From Monosporascus cannonballus (Eukaryota; Ascomycota; Sordariomycetes; Xylariales): a DNA stretch of 64,000 nt. A program made the position numbers and the translations under genes. Positions 11,715-22,770 of this stretch are shown piece after piece. The notes beneath the pieces are model-generated. The model saw nothing but the letters and a program-made list of their open reading frames with translations. It had not been told where the DNA came from and searched no databases. The first letter of the stretch is position 1. Every line of letters starts with the position of its first letter. The stretch covers positions 1-64,000 of the forward strand of contig QJNS01000332.1 of the NCBI GenBank assembly GCA_004154925.1, in the 5' to 3' direction.

Positions 11715-13418
11715 GGCGGGTGGGCTGGACGGCGGTCTGGGGGCGGTTAGATGGGGAAAAATCGCAAATATGGGCGGAAAAATCCCGAAAAAATTCGGGT
11801 TCCCTATAATTCAGGTCATGCGACAATGGAAACCCCAATTTCTGGATTGATTTTCCGGCGTTTCGGCGGTCGTTTTGATGGCTGAAGTCTCGTCGTCGGG
11901 ATGAGGTGACGTTGGATTTGTTTGGGCCACGCGCAAAATTTTCCTTGCGCTGGTTTCCGGAGGCGGGCGCGCTAGGTACTACGCACGTCCCCAGCTAACC
12001 TTCGTTGAGTGCCTACCTCCTGTATGTACCTCCCCTTTGGTAGGTACAAAGTGACCCGAGGTAGGTACAAAAGGCACACCACCCCTCTAAAGTTTTGTCC
12101 GTTTGCTAGCTGGCTGAGCTCGATTGGGGGCTTTGCACTACCACACAACCCAACCCACCGTTCATTGTTGCTGGCATGATTAACCCTTTCTCCTGCCGTT
12201 TTCGAGGCCCTGATTGGATGATAGCACGAGCAGGCAGCTACGAAATCGCCCGAAAAAAGGGAGTTGAATGAGAGGGGCAATCACAAATGCCCTACCACGA
12301 AGTACCTTACTAGCTTGCAATACCCAAGAGGACCAATGGAATGCGTTGAATGATTCTACGGGCAACTACATGCGCCTATCGTTCTGTCAATGTGCAGAAG
12401 ATCAGAGCCGTTAGCAACCCCCAGGAGTCTAGGCCCATAGAGGCCTGCATCATTCTATCTTCTCACAGCGGAGAAACCAAAGCATTGGAGGAGAACAAAA
12501 AAGGGGGAGGGGGGACAATCGCCCACCGCTTCAATGACGATACTGTGGCTACGTAGGTACCCTTTCGGTGACTGCACTAGTAGCTGTATCATTTGTTGAC
12601 CACGAGGTTACCGAGGCGTCTAAGAGAAGGAATGATGACGAATTCCAGCAAAATGGCTGCCTGCTCTTGCAATGCAACACCGATGCTTATATGCTTTGAA
12701 TAATTAGGTTTTTATCGGCGTTTGGCTTTTACCACTTTACATTTGTCATTGCTGCTGTCGAAGTCTGGGTTGATTAGGTGGTATGGTGCGGGTATTTGAG
12801 TATGCATCTCAGATAGCCACGTCGGTAAGGACCCAGATCTACTTCTAGGTACGCGGCTTTGCATCTCAAGTTGTTGCCCGATGTCTAGGCAAGAAGGGAG
12901 GGCATTTGGGGGGGGCTTTTATCTTCATGAAAACTGTCGACATACAAGTGCCTGTGTGGTAATAGATAATAAATATATAAATGTATAAAAAGACCCTTAC
13001 CTATGAGCTTGCATGTGTCATCACGATGCCAATCTCTAGGGGCGCTTGGCCCAAGAAAGTGGCTGCATCATGTAATTCGTGGCTTGACCTCCATTCCCCT
13101 TTCAGGGTCGAAGGGCAATAGAGTTGAATTTATTTGCCTAGCCTACTTTCCGCCTTGTTCAACCCGCTGACCAACCCCACCACGTACTAACTTAGAAACT
13201 CTCTTGCTCCCTCAGCCTTACCCTTACTCACGACTACCACGAGACCCAGCAACTCTAAAAAGCGTTGCCTTCTCAACCTTGGAAACTGTCATCCGCCTGC
13301 AAGCAGTAGCTTGGAGCACGCGAAACTCAGAGTCTATCCAAGCCGGAGAAACTCGGCCGTATCTTTTCCGGGCTCCCCTCGGTGAACTCATTTGTAGCCG
13401 CGAGAGACAAGACCAAAG
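11715..13418. promoter_or_regulatory. Divergent upstream region of EPL1 and calcineurin B
   Basis: This 1.7-kb region lies between two divergent starts. It contains repeated TAGGTAC/GTACCTA-type words (near 12010-12070, 12550 and 12845), a G-run at 12507-12513 and another near 12909-12917. Leader sequence of calcineurin B likely begins around 13200, where the DNA turns pyrimidine-rich. I found no gene inside. No specific regulator can be named from sequence alone. Confidence 0.4.
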
Positions 13419-14368
13419 ATGGGAAATACGACAAGTGCAGTGCTGGACAACATTGTCGAGGGGTCGAATTGTATGGATTGCCCACTGGACCCCTGAGTCT
13501 GCAAGCGGGTTCTAATTTACGATGTCTAGTCGACCGGGAGGAGGTGGACAGGCTGCGAAAGCGGTTTATGAAGCTGGATAAGGTAGGGGATTAGGCTCGC
13601 CCAACCCTGCGATATCCCATGCGCTCGTATCGATTGTTTACTCACTACGCTCTTCCCCATAGGATAACTCCGGTACAATTGAGCGAGATGAGTTCCTGAG
13701 CTTACCACAAATATCCTCCAACCCGCTCGCTACGAGGTACAACCATCCCCCCCTTTTTTCCAGCCGAGCCGGCCAGCGTACCCCCGCCCCTTCCCTCGAC
13801 AACGGCCCCATGGGGTAGCCGGGCATCGCAAAGGGGGCTTTACTTAAGACAAGGCCAAAGGGCTAACCCGCTCCCGCGCGTGACCAAAAACAGGATGATA
13901 GCGATCTTCGACGAGGACGGCGGCGGCGACGTGGACTTCCAGGAGTTCGTATCGGGGCTCAGTGCGTTCAGCAGCAAGGGCAACAAGGAGCAGAAGCTGC
14001 AGTTCGCCTTCAAGGTGTACGACATCGACCGCGATGGCTACATAAGCAACGGCGAGCTCTTCATCGTGCTCAAGATGATGGTCGGCAGCAACCTCAAGGA
14101 CCAGCAGCTGCAGCAGATCGTCGATAAGACCATCATGGAGGCCGACCTCGACAAGGACGGCAAGATCAGCTTCGAGGAGTTCACTAAGATGGTCGAGAAC
14201 ACAGACGTCAGCATGAGCATGACCTTAGGTGGGTTTCACTTCGTTTCCCGTGATTCCTCCCTCACCCCTCTCCATTGTCTGCTCTATTGCAGAGAGACCT
14301 TGTGGGGTCCGTTTGCGGCGTGTGGGCTGAGGTACTGAGCTAACTATGCGTTCGTAGATCACTTTTAG
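13419..14368 (+). CDS. cnb1: Calcineurin regulatory subunit B (EF-hand)
   Basis: This is the Ca2+-sensing subunit of the serine/threonine phosphatase calcineurin, which acts in stress, cation and morphogenesis signalling. Five exons: 13419-13470, 13530-13582, 13663-13736, 13894-14228 and 14358-14368. They total 525 nt and 174 residues, the normal fungal length, with all phases consistent. The N-terminus [11 protein letters not shown] is an N-myristoylation signal. Four EF-hand loops follow: [13 protein letters not shown] across the exon 2-3 junction, [26 protein letters not shown] and [13 protein letters not shown]. The final 11-nt exon supplies only the last Asp-His-Phe and stop. From memory other fungi end Asp-Gln-Phe, so one substitution is likely. 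Very confident. Confidence 0.96.
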
Positions 14369-16035
14369 ATACCTATGTGCGTGACGAGCACTTTAGTAAT
14401 GAATTCACGAGGCAATTGATGGTTCTCCTTGACTCTTTTGGTAACTCGGTCTCTTCTTGCCCCTGCTTCCCATGTGAACGTACATGCAACCCTCGGGTCA
14501 TGAACCAGAGGCTTCAATAATGCAATAAGAATGAACGTTGACGAACTAGATAAGATCTCCTCTCTCCCCCCCCCCCTCCTCCCCCTCCGCGGGGACGTGG
14601 CTAATCAGTGAAGCCGCTCAGCAGACGGAAAGCGTCATATCAGCTCCGGCTCATTCGTGAGGCCTGAACACAAGAAGAGGCGCCTCTTTCGCGAATACGG
14701 TTGCGACTCGTTTTATTTCTCGGGAGGCATAGCTCTAGGTCCCTATCAAATGCGCGCATCGTACCTTCTCAAAATCCATCTAGCATTAATTCACGAAGGC
14801 GACGAGGCGTCGTTCTACGTTGCAGGGATGACAGGGCTCCCTGTGTGGGCAGCGCGAAGAAGCCGTCAGTTAGTTAAGAAGGCTCGGATCCGCAGTGCAT
14901 GGGAAATCAGCCAGCTTCATACTCACGTCGTCAAAACCTCACGAGCTCACTGCGCGACCCCAGGTTCAGCGGGGCACTCCGCATTGTTAGTGATGCTGGT
15001 TCAAGGGTTCCCTTTCCCCCCGACGGATCGTTTCGTCCGCGATAGGGGTGCTAAGCTGGACAAAAGAGACAATCTTCGTAAGAGCGCCCCCATTTGATTA
15101 GGGCCCAAGGTGGACGCGTTTGGTCTTGACTGCTTCTTTCTTTCGTTGAGGGCGAGGCGATCCGCTGGCCCCTTGCCCGGGGGGTTTGGATCCGATATCA
15201 TACCAATGTCTTCGACCTCGTCATCTTGACCAGGAATATATCGAGAAGACGGTCACCATTCGTCCGTCCAGCTTCCACATGCTGTAATGCATGCATATAT
15301 ACACGCCCGCGGAGCCCTCAATCGGTGGCGGTCCTCGCCTAGACGGCTGGGTGGCGGGGAACGGCCCGGTCCACCCCGTTCCCTAACGAGACAGGCGGAC
15401 CGCAGGCTCGGGGGAATACTAAAGGGAAGAAGCTCCTTTTGGCGATGCCGGGAGTGCCGGTAGTGTGCGTGTTTTGCCGGACGTTAGTTATCGCGACTTG
15501 ATAACTACCTAGATCTGGATCCGAGAGCCGGAAGAGGCCCACTCGCCGGAACCGGAACGGCAACTCCGGTGGGGCATGTCGGGCTTCGGCCGCCCACTGC
15601 GGACCCCAGCGGCTTCGCGACCCCGGGCCGGAGAACGGGGGGCCGTCTGGAACATATGTATGCAGGAACGGGAGATAGCTACGACTTGGATGGTGGAAGG
15701 CCCCGCTGTTGTGTGCGTCCTCTACTCTCAATGAGATAGTGCACTCCAGCGGCGTCGACGTTCCCCGTGCGAGAAGGAGTTTCGTGGACGGTCCTCGCTA
15801 TCATGCATGTTATGACGGTGTGGTTTATCCCGCAGTTCATGCGGGCGTTGCTTGTACACAGCGTGTATGGTTCGTCGTGTGGATGCTGCGAGGAATTTTC
15901 ACTTGCGAAGACGTGCCCTCGTCCGTACACCATAGGACCCAACTCGAGATATACTTTCTAGGAATGCCAACGAACGTAGACTGGCATATGTGGGATTAGG
16001 ATGACACGAAGGATCTAGAGATATTCAGGCAGTGC

Positions 16036-16063
16036 ATGTCCAATGTCCAATGTCCAATGTCCA
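16036..16063 (+). repeat. Short tandem repeat, ATGTCCA x4
   Basis: Four perfect head-to-tail copies of a 7-nt unit generate three CCAAT words in 28 bases. It lies within the gene-poor region and no start codon of a supported gene is nearby. Confidence 0.85.
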
Positions 16064-19000
16064 TACGCCGGCCTATGGAGGTGCGGAGCATATATCCGTA
16101 GCGAGATGAGGAGGGCGGTTTCGATATTCGTCCTAGCGAGACATAAGCACATTGATTTCGTACGCTCAGGGGCCTCTTGACTACCGTCTTTTTATCAGAG
16201 ATGGCCAATATTCGAGGACTGTAAGGTTTTGCCAGCTCTGCAACACGGGTCGCAACCCAACCCAAGGCGCATGCTTCATTTTACTCTACTACCAATAGCG
16301 TGGCCGGCTGGGCTTTAGATGGGAAATGTCGCAAATCTGCTATAGTTCTAGCTCGCCTATCTCTCTATACCGGACGACACGCATTGCGACGAACCGTGGC
16401 TATGAGAATCACACCTTCAGGCATGCCATGTCCGACTGAGCACCTACCTACCTACCTTGTTGGCGCTACGCAACCACGTAGCCACCGTTCGGAGGTTGCT
16501 ACGACGGCGAAATCGACCGGTAACCCGAAAGTACCTCGGACGTGTCCCAGCACCTACCGCCTCGCGAAACCGCGGATCACCCGCCCCCAGCCGCTGTGGC
16601 GTTCGGTGACATCCAGATACATAGCTAGTACGAATTACACACCTAACTTACTTAGTGACATGCTTCGAAAGACCTGAAGCGGCGGCCGCCCGGGATGAGC
16701 GGTGCGGGTAGCTGCATTAGCGGGCGGCACGCTACCTACCCGATATACTTACCAAGATTGCCCCTAAAACGGAATCATAGCGGGAATCGGCCGGGGGCGC
16801 CCTGGTGCATACCGGCTTAGCTAATTCAGGGAGCCATGACGTTGTTATGCAGAGCCACCCGAGTTTGGCAGGATGGTGAGCACCGTAGCTTGCGCAAGCA
16901 CGAGGGGCCATGTCTGTCTGTCCCGGGGTTATTGTTGAGGGATCGCTCCATGCATCACCAGCAGAAGGACCGGAGATTGCGAAGCAGAGCACGCTTTCCT
17001 AAAAGGAATGGAAGACTTTCCGTCCCGCGGGCTCTCGCTGAATTATCCCGGCACGTTTTTATTCTTTTTGTTTTTACCTGCCTCGATGAAGGCCGTGGAA
17101 CTGAACGGCGAAGAATTATTTTCCGCGGGGACTGCGACGATGGCTGTCCAAATCCCTTGACCCTGTAGACGTCTGAGTAGGGCAGCGAATAAGGCAAGTC
17201 CGCGAGAATGATATCCCGTAAACGGCGGACCTAACTTCGTGATAAGGGACATCGGCGTCGTGTCCTCCTATTTCGCTGGGGGTCGCCGTCTTACATGCAT
17301 TGAAGTATAGTACACAAATGGGTGGGTACGTAGTGCCAACCGAGGAGCTCTAGGGCGGGTGAAAGAAATCAAAATAAGCAACGTTTTTTTTATGATGTCG
17401 TCGGTTCAGCCCTCTTTTACCAAGAGCTTGGTGACTGGTAGCGCTAATGTCTAGGCGTGTGGGCGGGGCTGCGAAGTGTGTTTTAAGGGGAGGGAACTAC
17501 TATTGTGGGGGTGTTGGAAGTTTCTGCACGGGGGGTTCGAACGTTCTGACGGGCCTAGACCATCTTGGATGCGACAGCTTTCCAATAATAGAATAGAACG
17601 GAAGGATTGAGCTGCTTGCGTAAATGCGACGCACAAATTCGGGCAGCTCTACCCAAAGGGGAATATGTAAAGAAGGTCATGAAGAAGGACAGGACTTTGA
17701 TGATGCGCCCGGACCCTGGGCTGAGCACGTACATTGGTGAATTTGATGGTATACATCGAGGTACCTTGGGATGACAGCCCCAGATCCAGGCGAGAATGCG
17801 ACGGGTTCTACCACCGGCTGAACTTCCTGTATGACCAACATGCGAGTGGGGGATTCATTAACAAAGCGACTTACCCGGTGACGGGCAACCTCGCCTGCTC
17901 GGGCGTTTTTTCCCCTTGCTAGTCTCTATACCTTGCATGATCCTGCATAATGCATATGCCTGAAGTCCCACTGCGATGGCGGGCATAGAACGAATCATCA
18001 CGGGTAGCGACCGTACGCGACCACACCCGTCGAGCAGACGCAGAGCGGGGCGCCCAAATAGAAGAAACAAGCATGGCAGTTTCAAGGGTCGCTTTATGAT
18101 ATTGGTCATTATTACATTTATACTGTAAGACTTGTTTCATGCGACGACGAGGCGGAAAGACAGGGCCAGGTCGTTGACACAAAATTCGCGCACTTTCAAA
18201 TAGCCGTCTAATGACTTTTCGGGCAATAACTTATGAACTTCAAAGATATGCATATAAGGACAGCCGAGGCCTGTTTTCTGGCCGTTCTACTTATCCAGAT
18301 ATCATTTTGGGGGGTTTTTATGTATTTTTCTTTTTCGGTGACTGCGTTCGTTATGAAGCCTTTGATATATTTGGCACACCCCGAGAAACTTTGCGTTAAT
18401 TGACCCGAGGACCGCGTCCCTGGTCATTAACTTGGGCTGGGAGGTAGCATATTCAGGGCCCCGAAGCGGGCCATACCCTGTTGTCTTGTTATAGAGAGAG
18501 GGAGGGCGCGAGCGTAGCAAAATGTGACAGGTCACATCGAAGTGGCCCATCGATCTTCCATCTCGCAGCGTCGTAGTGCCACAGATCGACCCCTGTTCGC
18601 GTACCTCCGCGCCATCGTTCATACAACTTAGGAGTTCGTTTCGAAGAAACCCCGAAGAAGATCATCAGCGGGAAAACGCTTTGCGATCTGCTTAAGCTAG
18701 ACGGTTGCCCGTGCCGCTTCCGCCGCCCATGATGGAATTGAGGGTCTTTCCTAAACGGGCAATTAGATGAGATTAAGCGACTATCACACATGTGGATGAT
18801 GTGGGGAAAGAGGAAGAAGTCTAGGAGACGAACCGCGGAGACTGCCATTCAGGAAGCCCCCCAATCGATGACCGCCTACGAGTCGTTAACGTGGATCTAC
18901 ATGTCTATCCGGACATCCATGATCCCGGGTCCGATCACTGGGGCGGAAAATCTTCGACAGGGAACAGCCTGGAAGGACGATCACCACGCCTCGCGGGTAG

Positions 19001-21116
19001 CACTGGCAAAAGACAAACGATATCATCCTTCATATTAGCATTGGCGGTGGTGCGCTCTTGTATCTTCTATCAACTCGCGACGAGCCAATCATTGTTGCGC
19101 CATGCGCGCCACACGGAAACCGTAACTGACAGCTTCGTCAAGACGGAGGGGGGCCTTTGTCTTTGCTGAGAAATCAGCTGCCTCTTGGCAAGGTCGTCCG
19201 CTCGCGCGCCGTGCCCGGATGACAACGGTGCTGGGATGCTGCTGGGATTCGGTCCCAAATTAGGAATGGGGAACCATCGAAGCATGATATAGTTTCCAGC
19301 TGGGAGGGTCGGGTCGTTTGAGGCGTCAAGAAACGACACGTCTTATACGTCCCCGCACTCGCTCTTGAAGACCCTGCTTCTATCAACAGCAACTCGTTCC
19401 ATGCAAGCTTGTTAGCGTCCATTTTATTTTTATCTCGCAGGACCGTGGCTAGCCGTGGTAGCGTAGGCGAGCGGCTAGGGTGCTACCCCGGGAAGAGCAA
19501 CGACATGGCAATTCCAGATGAGGCTGACCAGGCCGCGTAAGGCAACAAAAATGTGACAGTCGCATACGTACGTAGGTACGTAGCGGGGTGGCCGCGGTGA
19601 CCGAGACACAACTCGTCATATACAAACTTCTTGCACGAAGTACGTAGCGCAGAGAATGTGCGCTAACTACCGGCACTTACTACCTAGGTATGTAGCTAAG
19701 AAAGCAGCTGCATGAAATCAACTCCCAGCCCGGTTCGGTGCGGGCCTGATGGAGGTTCCCGAGACCCCGGTTACTTACCACGTACCGTCGCCGCAGCTTA
19801 CGTAACCGTAGAAACGCAACGACAAAAATACACCCCTACGAACTTACGTGAGTTAATTTCCTTGCAGTAGTTTGTCCGCGAACCCGCGGCGCCCCGTAAT
19901 CAACCCACCGTACCCCTTTTTGTGCGCGTACCTGCGTAACGTAGCTTGACCTCGGGTTTCCGCATCGTACGGCACACCCAGGGCTCAGCGGCAACACTGG
20001 AATCGATCTAAGTTGATTGACGGGTGGCGGCCTGTCTCGCAGAGCGGCCTTAGCGGCTTGTCCCTCCCTTTCTTTTCAATTGTGGTCCCCCCGCCTGCTG
20101 ATCACATCCGGGGAACTGAACTAACCGACCTGACGCCAGTGACTGGCTTATCCGTCTGACCACTCCGTCAGCCGCACGTTTGACCAAAGCGGGCCGCTGG
20201 CTCCCTCGCTCCCCCCTCCCTCCTTTCCCGTTTTCGGGTTGCCGCCGCCCGCGCGCCCGCGCAGAGATCTTGATCTGTCACTGTGGAACGTGTAACAGTG
20301 ACGACAGACGTATTTCCCGTAGTAGACAAGTAAGCAACTAAATAAGTAGGTGACAGAGGCAGGGCGCAATTCGGGGTGTGCCGCACCCCAAACGCCCGGT
20401 GTCCTAGAAATATTATCCCCGACCTTGACCAAGAAGAAAGCGAGGGCAGACGGTGTGGCCGGCCGCGTGACTCTCTCTCTTGGATGGTTGGTTAGTTTAG
20501 TTGGCTGCAAGATTTCGTGATGCCGGCCTGCTTTCTAATGTTGCTGCCCAACGGGGAGGGGGCTCGAGAGAGTGAAACATGCTGGGAAATAAGCACCCCC
20601 CGGATTTCCATCTTAGGCTACCCACTACGTTAAAAAGGGGCAGCCCCCCAGTTCCTCAGATCCCGCAGCTCCGGGAACAGAGAGAGTGCTGGTCTTTTGG
20701 GAGAGGGCCCCCTTATTTTCTGGGTTGGGCATGAATTAGGCCCAATTAACAAGGAACACCATCGTGAGGCGAGACCAAATTTCCGCCCGAACCAGCCCAC
20801 ACCGCAAGGAGTGCAAGCGAGGACGGTGCGTCGGTATCATTTGAATAGATGATGTACATGTACAGATTGCCAGGCGCGCGTGATGAGCCACACCCGAAGC
20901 CCCCGATAGAACAAGGTAGGGAGGTATCCAAGGTATGTATATGGCCTTCTCTTCCATAACGTCCATCAACTTCCAGAAAAGGCAAGCGAGATAAAATGCT
21001 TGTGCGGGCCACCCTTCGTCTTTCTCTATAAACCAATTTTCACCCCTTTCCCCTTAGGTGCCTGGGTATCGCAAACGACATCGTACAGAATCCATACGCC
21101 TCCTCCGCTCTAGATA

Positions 21117-21138
21117 ACCCCTGTCCCCTGTCCCCTGT
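21117..21138 (+). repeat. Short tandem repeat, CCCCTGT x3
   Basis: Three perfect copies of a 7-nt pyrimidine-rich unit lie about 370 bp beyond the stop codon of the unknown gene ending at 21502. Probably a simple microsatellite. Confidence 0.8.
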
Positions 21139-21501
21139 CTATCCCTCGTTAGTCATCGTTTCGGTAGCCCAAGGCGTCTCAGCACGTCATCGGTAGCCTC
21201 ATTGCGGCTCGTAAAGAGTAGCTCAGCGCGAGATATGTTGCCGACAAAAAGAATATCTGGACTCGCAGCCTCATACCAAGGCAGCCAGATGTGACGCCAT
21301 ATCATATACATCTCTCCCCCTCTAACTCCCAGACCCATCCTAGCAAACTTCTAGCCAGACTTGATCGCCTATCTAGCATCGGCGGGAAACGGGAGAATAG
21401 AAAATTCGTAGTCTAGTACACACATAACAACGTGACCAAAAAGGAACGCCTTGTGGCCGGGTAATGATACATCCATCGGTGGTGTGGAGAAGATCGACCT
21501 C

Positions 21502-22770
21502 CTATCGTGGGGTGTGATGGCTCGGACCGGCGGCATTAGCATTACTGGAGCCAGCCTGGTTGGCACTTTCGTACAGATCCATACACTCTACAAGAACTAT
21601 AGCTAGCGTGTCAGCAAATCGACCAACGGGAGTCGGACCAGCGTAATGAATGGGTCATGTAGAGGTAGAAGAGAACATACTCTCCACAATAGATTCTTCC
21701 CATACGCCGTATTGGTAGTCGACGAGGCCGTGTCTCTCGATCCCATCGCAGAGTCCTACCAGTTTTTTACCCATTTCTTCTAACTCGCCCGCGAGAATGA
21801 GAGACTGGCCGCGCTGTAATGCAAATCCCAACCCCATCAAGTCCTTCTGCTTCTGCAATATCGAAAGCCATGCGTAGTTGAAATCATGCCATAGTTTCAT
21901 GCGGTCGTCATAGCGCTGTACGTCATCTGTCGTGAGCCCTTGAACCAATTAGCGATTGTAAAGTCACCGAAGCTAGATTCGATACTAACCAAGGTCCACG
22001 ACCTTCGTCAGAAGCCAGTCGGACACGTTAAGAAGCGACTCTCTGGCAGGTTGCAGTGCACCAGCACGGATGTTGGTAAAAATCTCCTTCAGGGCAGATT
22101 GAAATTGCCCGTATGCCTCACCCATCTCGGCCGCTGGTTCCTGCTCCTCCATGTCTTGGTCTGGCTCGTTCGTCTCTGCCATTCCGCCCATCGAGGCCAT
22201 TCCGCTGGGGTAACTTTGAAGCATCGCACGCTGGTCTGTCTGGCTCTGTTGATATACCGCAGATGCGCCTGAGGAGGCCCCCTGTGACTGTAGGCTTGGT
22301 GCTGTAGCGGTGTTGGTTGGTTCGCTCGGGAAATAAGGGGCGGCTACGTCTGTTGGCATCATCTGCAGACCTGCAGCTTGCCGTGACGGGAACTGTTGAC
22401 TCGTATCATAAACGCTACTCTGCGCACCGGGTTGCGCGACATTGTACATCATGGACGGGTTATATGCACCAAAACTATGCGTTTGCCGACTGTCCTGTCC
22501 ATAGCCGGACTGATACGGCATGGTGTGCTGCGACATGGCATTCGAGAAAGCCGACGCCGGCTCCTGGTAGTATCCACTGTAGGTAGCCGTACCTCCCATG
22601 CTTCTGGGTGCCGAGGGCGATGTATTCAGTGGCGCAGGCCGGTACCTGTCGGTTGCACCCGCGCCGTAGGCCCGTCTCTGTACATTGGGGTCATGGCCCG
22701 GATACCTGGCGTTCGGGGCTGCACTGATGGGCGGTTCATTCTGCCTCCTTCGCCGAGTATTGTCGTCCAT
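21502..22770 (-). CDS. Three-exon protein of unknown function: disordered N-terminus, helical C-terminal domain
   Basis: Exons on minus are 22770-21990, 21938-21681 and 21596-21502, giving about 377 residues with consistent phases. Introns start GTTAGT and GTATGT and end AAG and TAG. The N-terminus is MDDNTRRRRQNEPP, possibly a nuclear localisation signal. About 200 residues rich in Gln, Ser, Tyr, Pro, Met and Ala follow and look disordered. An acidic stretch (NEPDQDMEEQEPAAEMGE) precedes a well-ordered C-terminal part of about 140 residues. That part contains LKEIFTNIRAGALQPARESL, DWLLTKVVDLGLTTDDV, LWHDFNYAWLSILQKQKD, ELEEMGKKLVGLCDGIERHG and VDYQYGVWEESIVEILVEC. The mostly helical C-terminus with conserved-looking Trp and Gly residues suggests a protein-interaction module, perhaps of a transcriptional regulator. 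I do not recognise the family and no DNA-binding motif is seen. Confidence 0.82.

Larger units (their letters stand above)
14369..21501. other. 7.1-kb gene-poor convergent region
   Basis: No gene can be supported between the 3' end of calcineurin B and the 3' end of the unknown gene at 21502. Frames are short (below about 130 codons), lack domains and do not join across plausible introns. Visible structure: a C-run near 14565-14580, a 7-nt tandem (ATGTCCA x4) at 16036-16063, TACCTACC runs at 16441-16455, a CGTACGTAGGTACGTAG cluster at 19565-19582, and a CCCCTGT triplet repeat near 21117-21138. Base composition is near 50% GC, so it does not look like heavily RIP-mutated transposon DNA. Confidence 0.5.
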
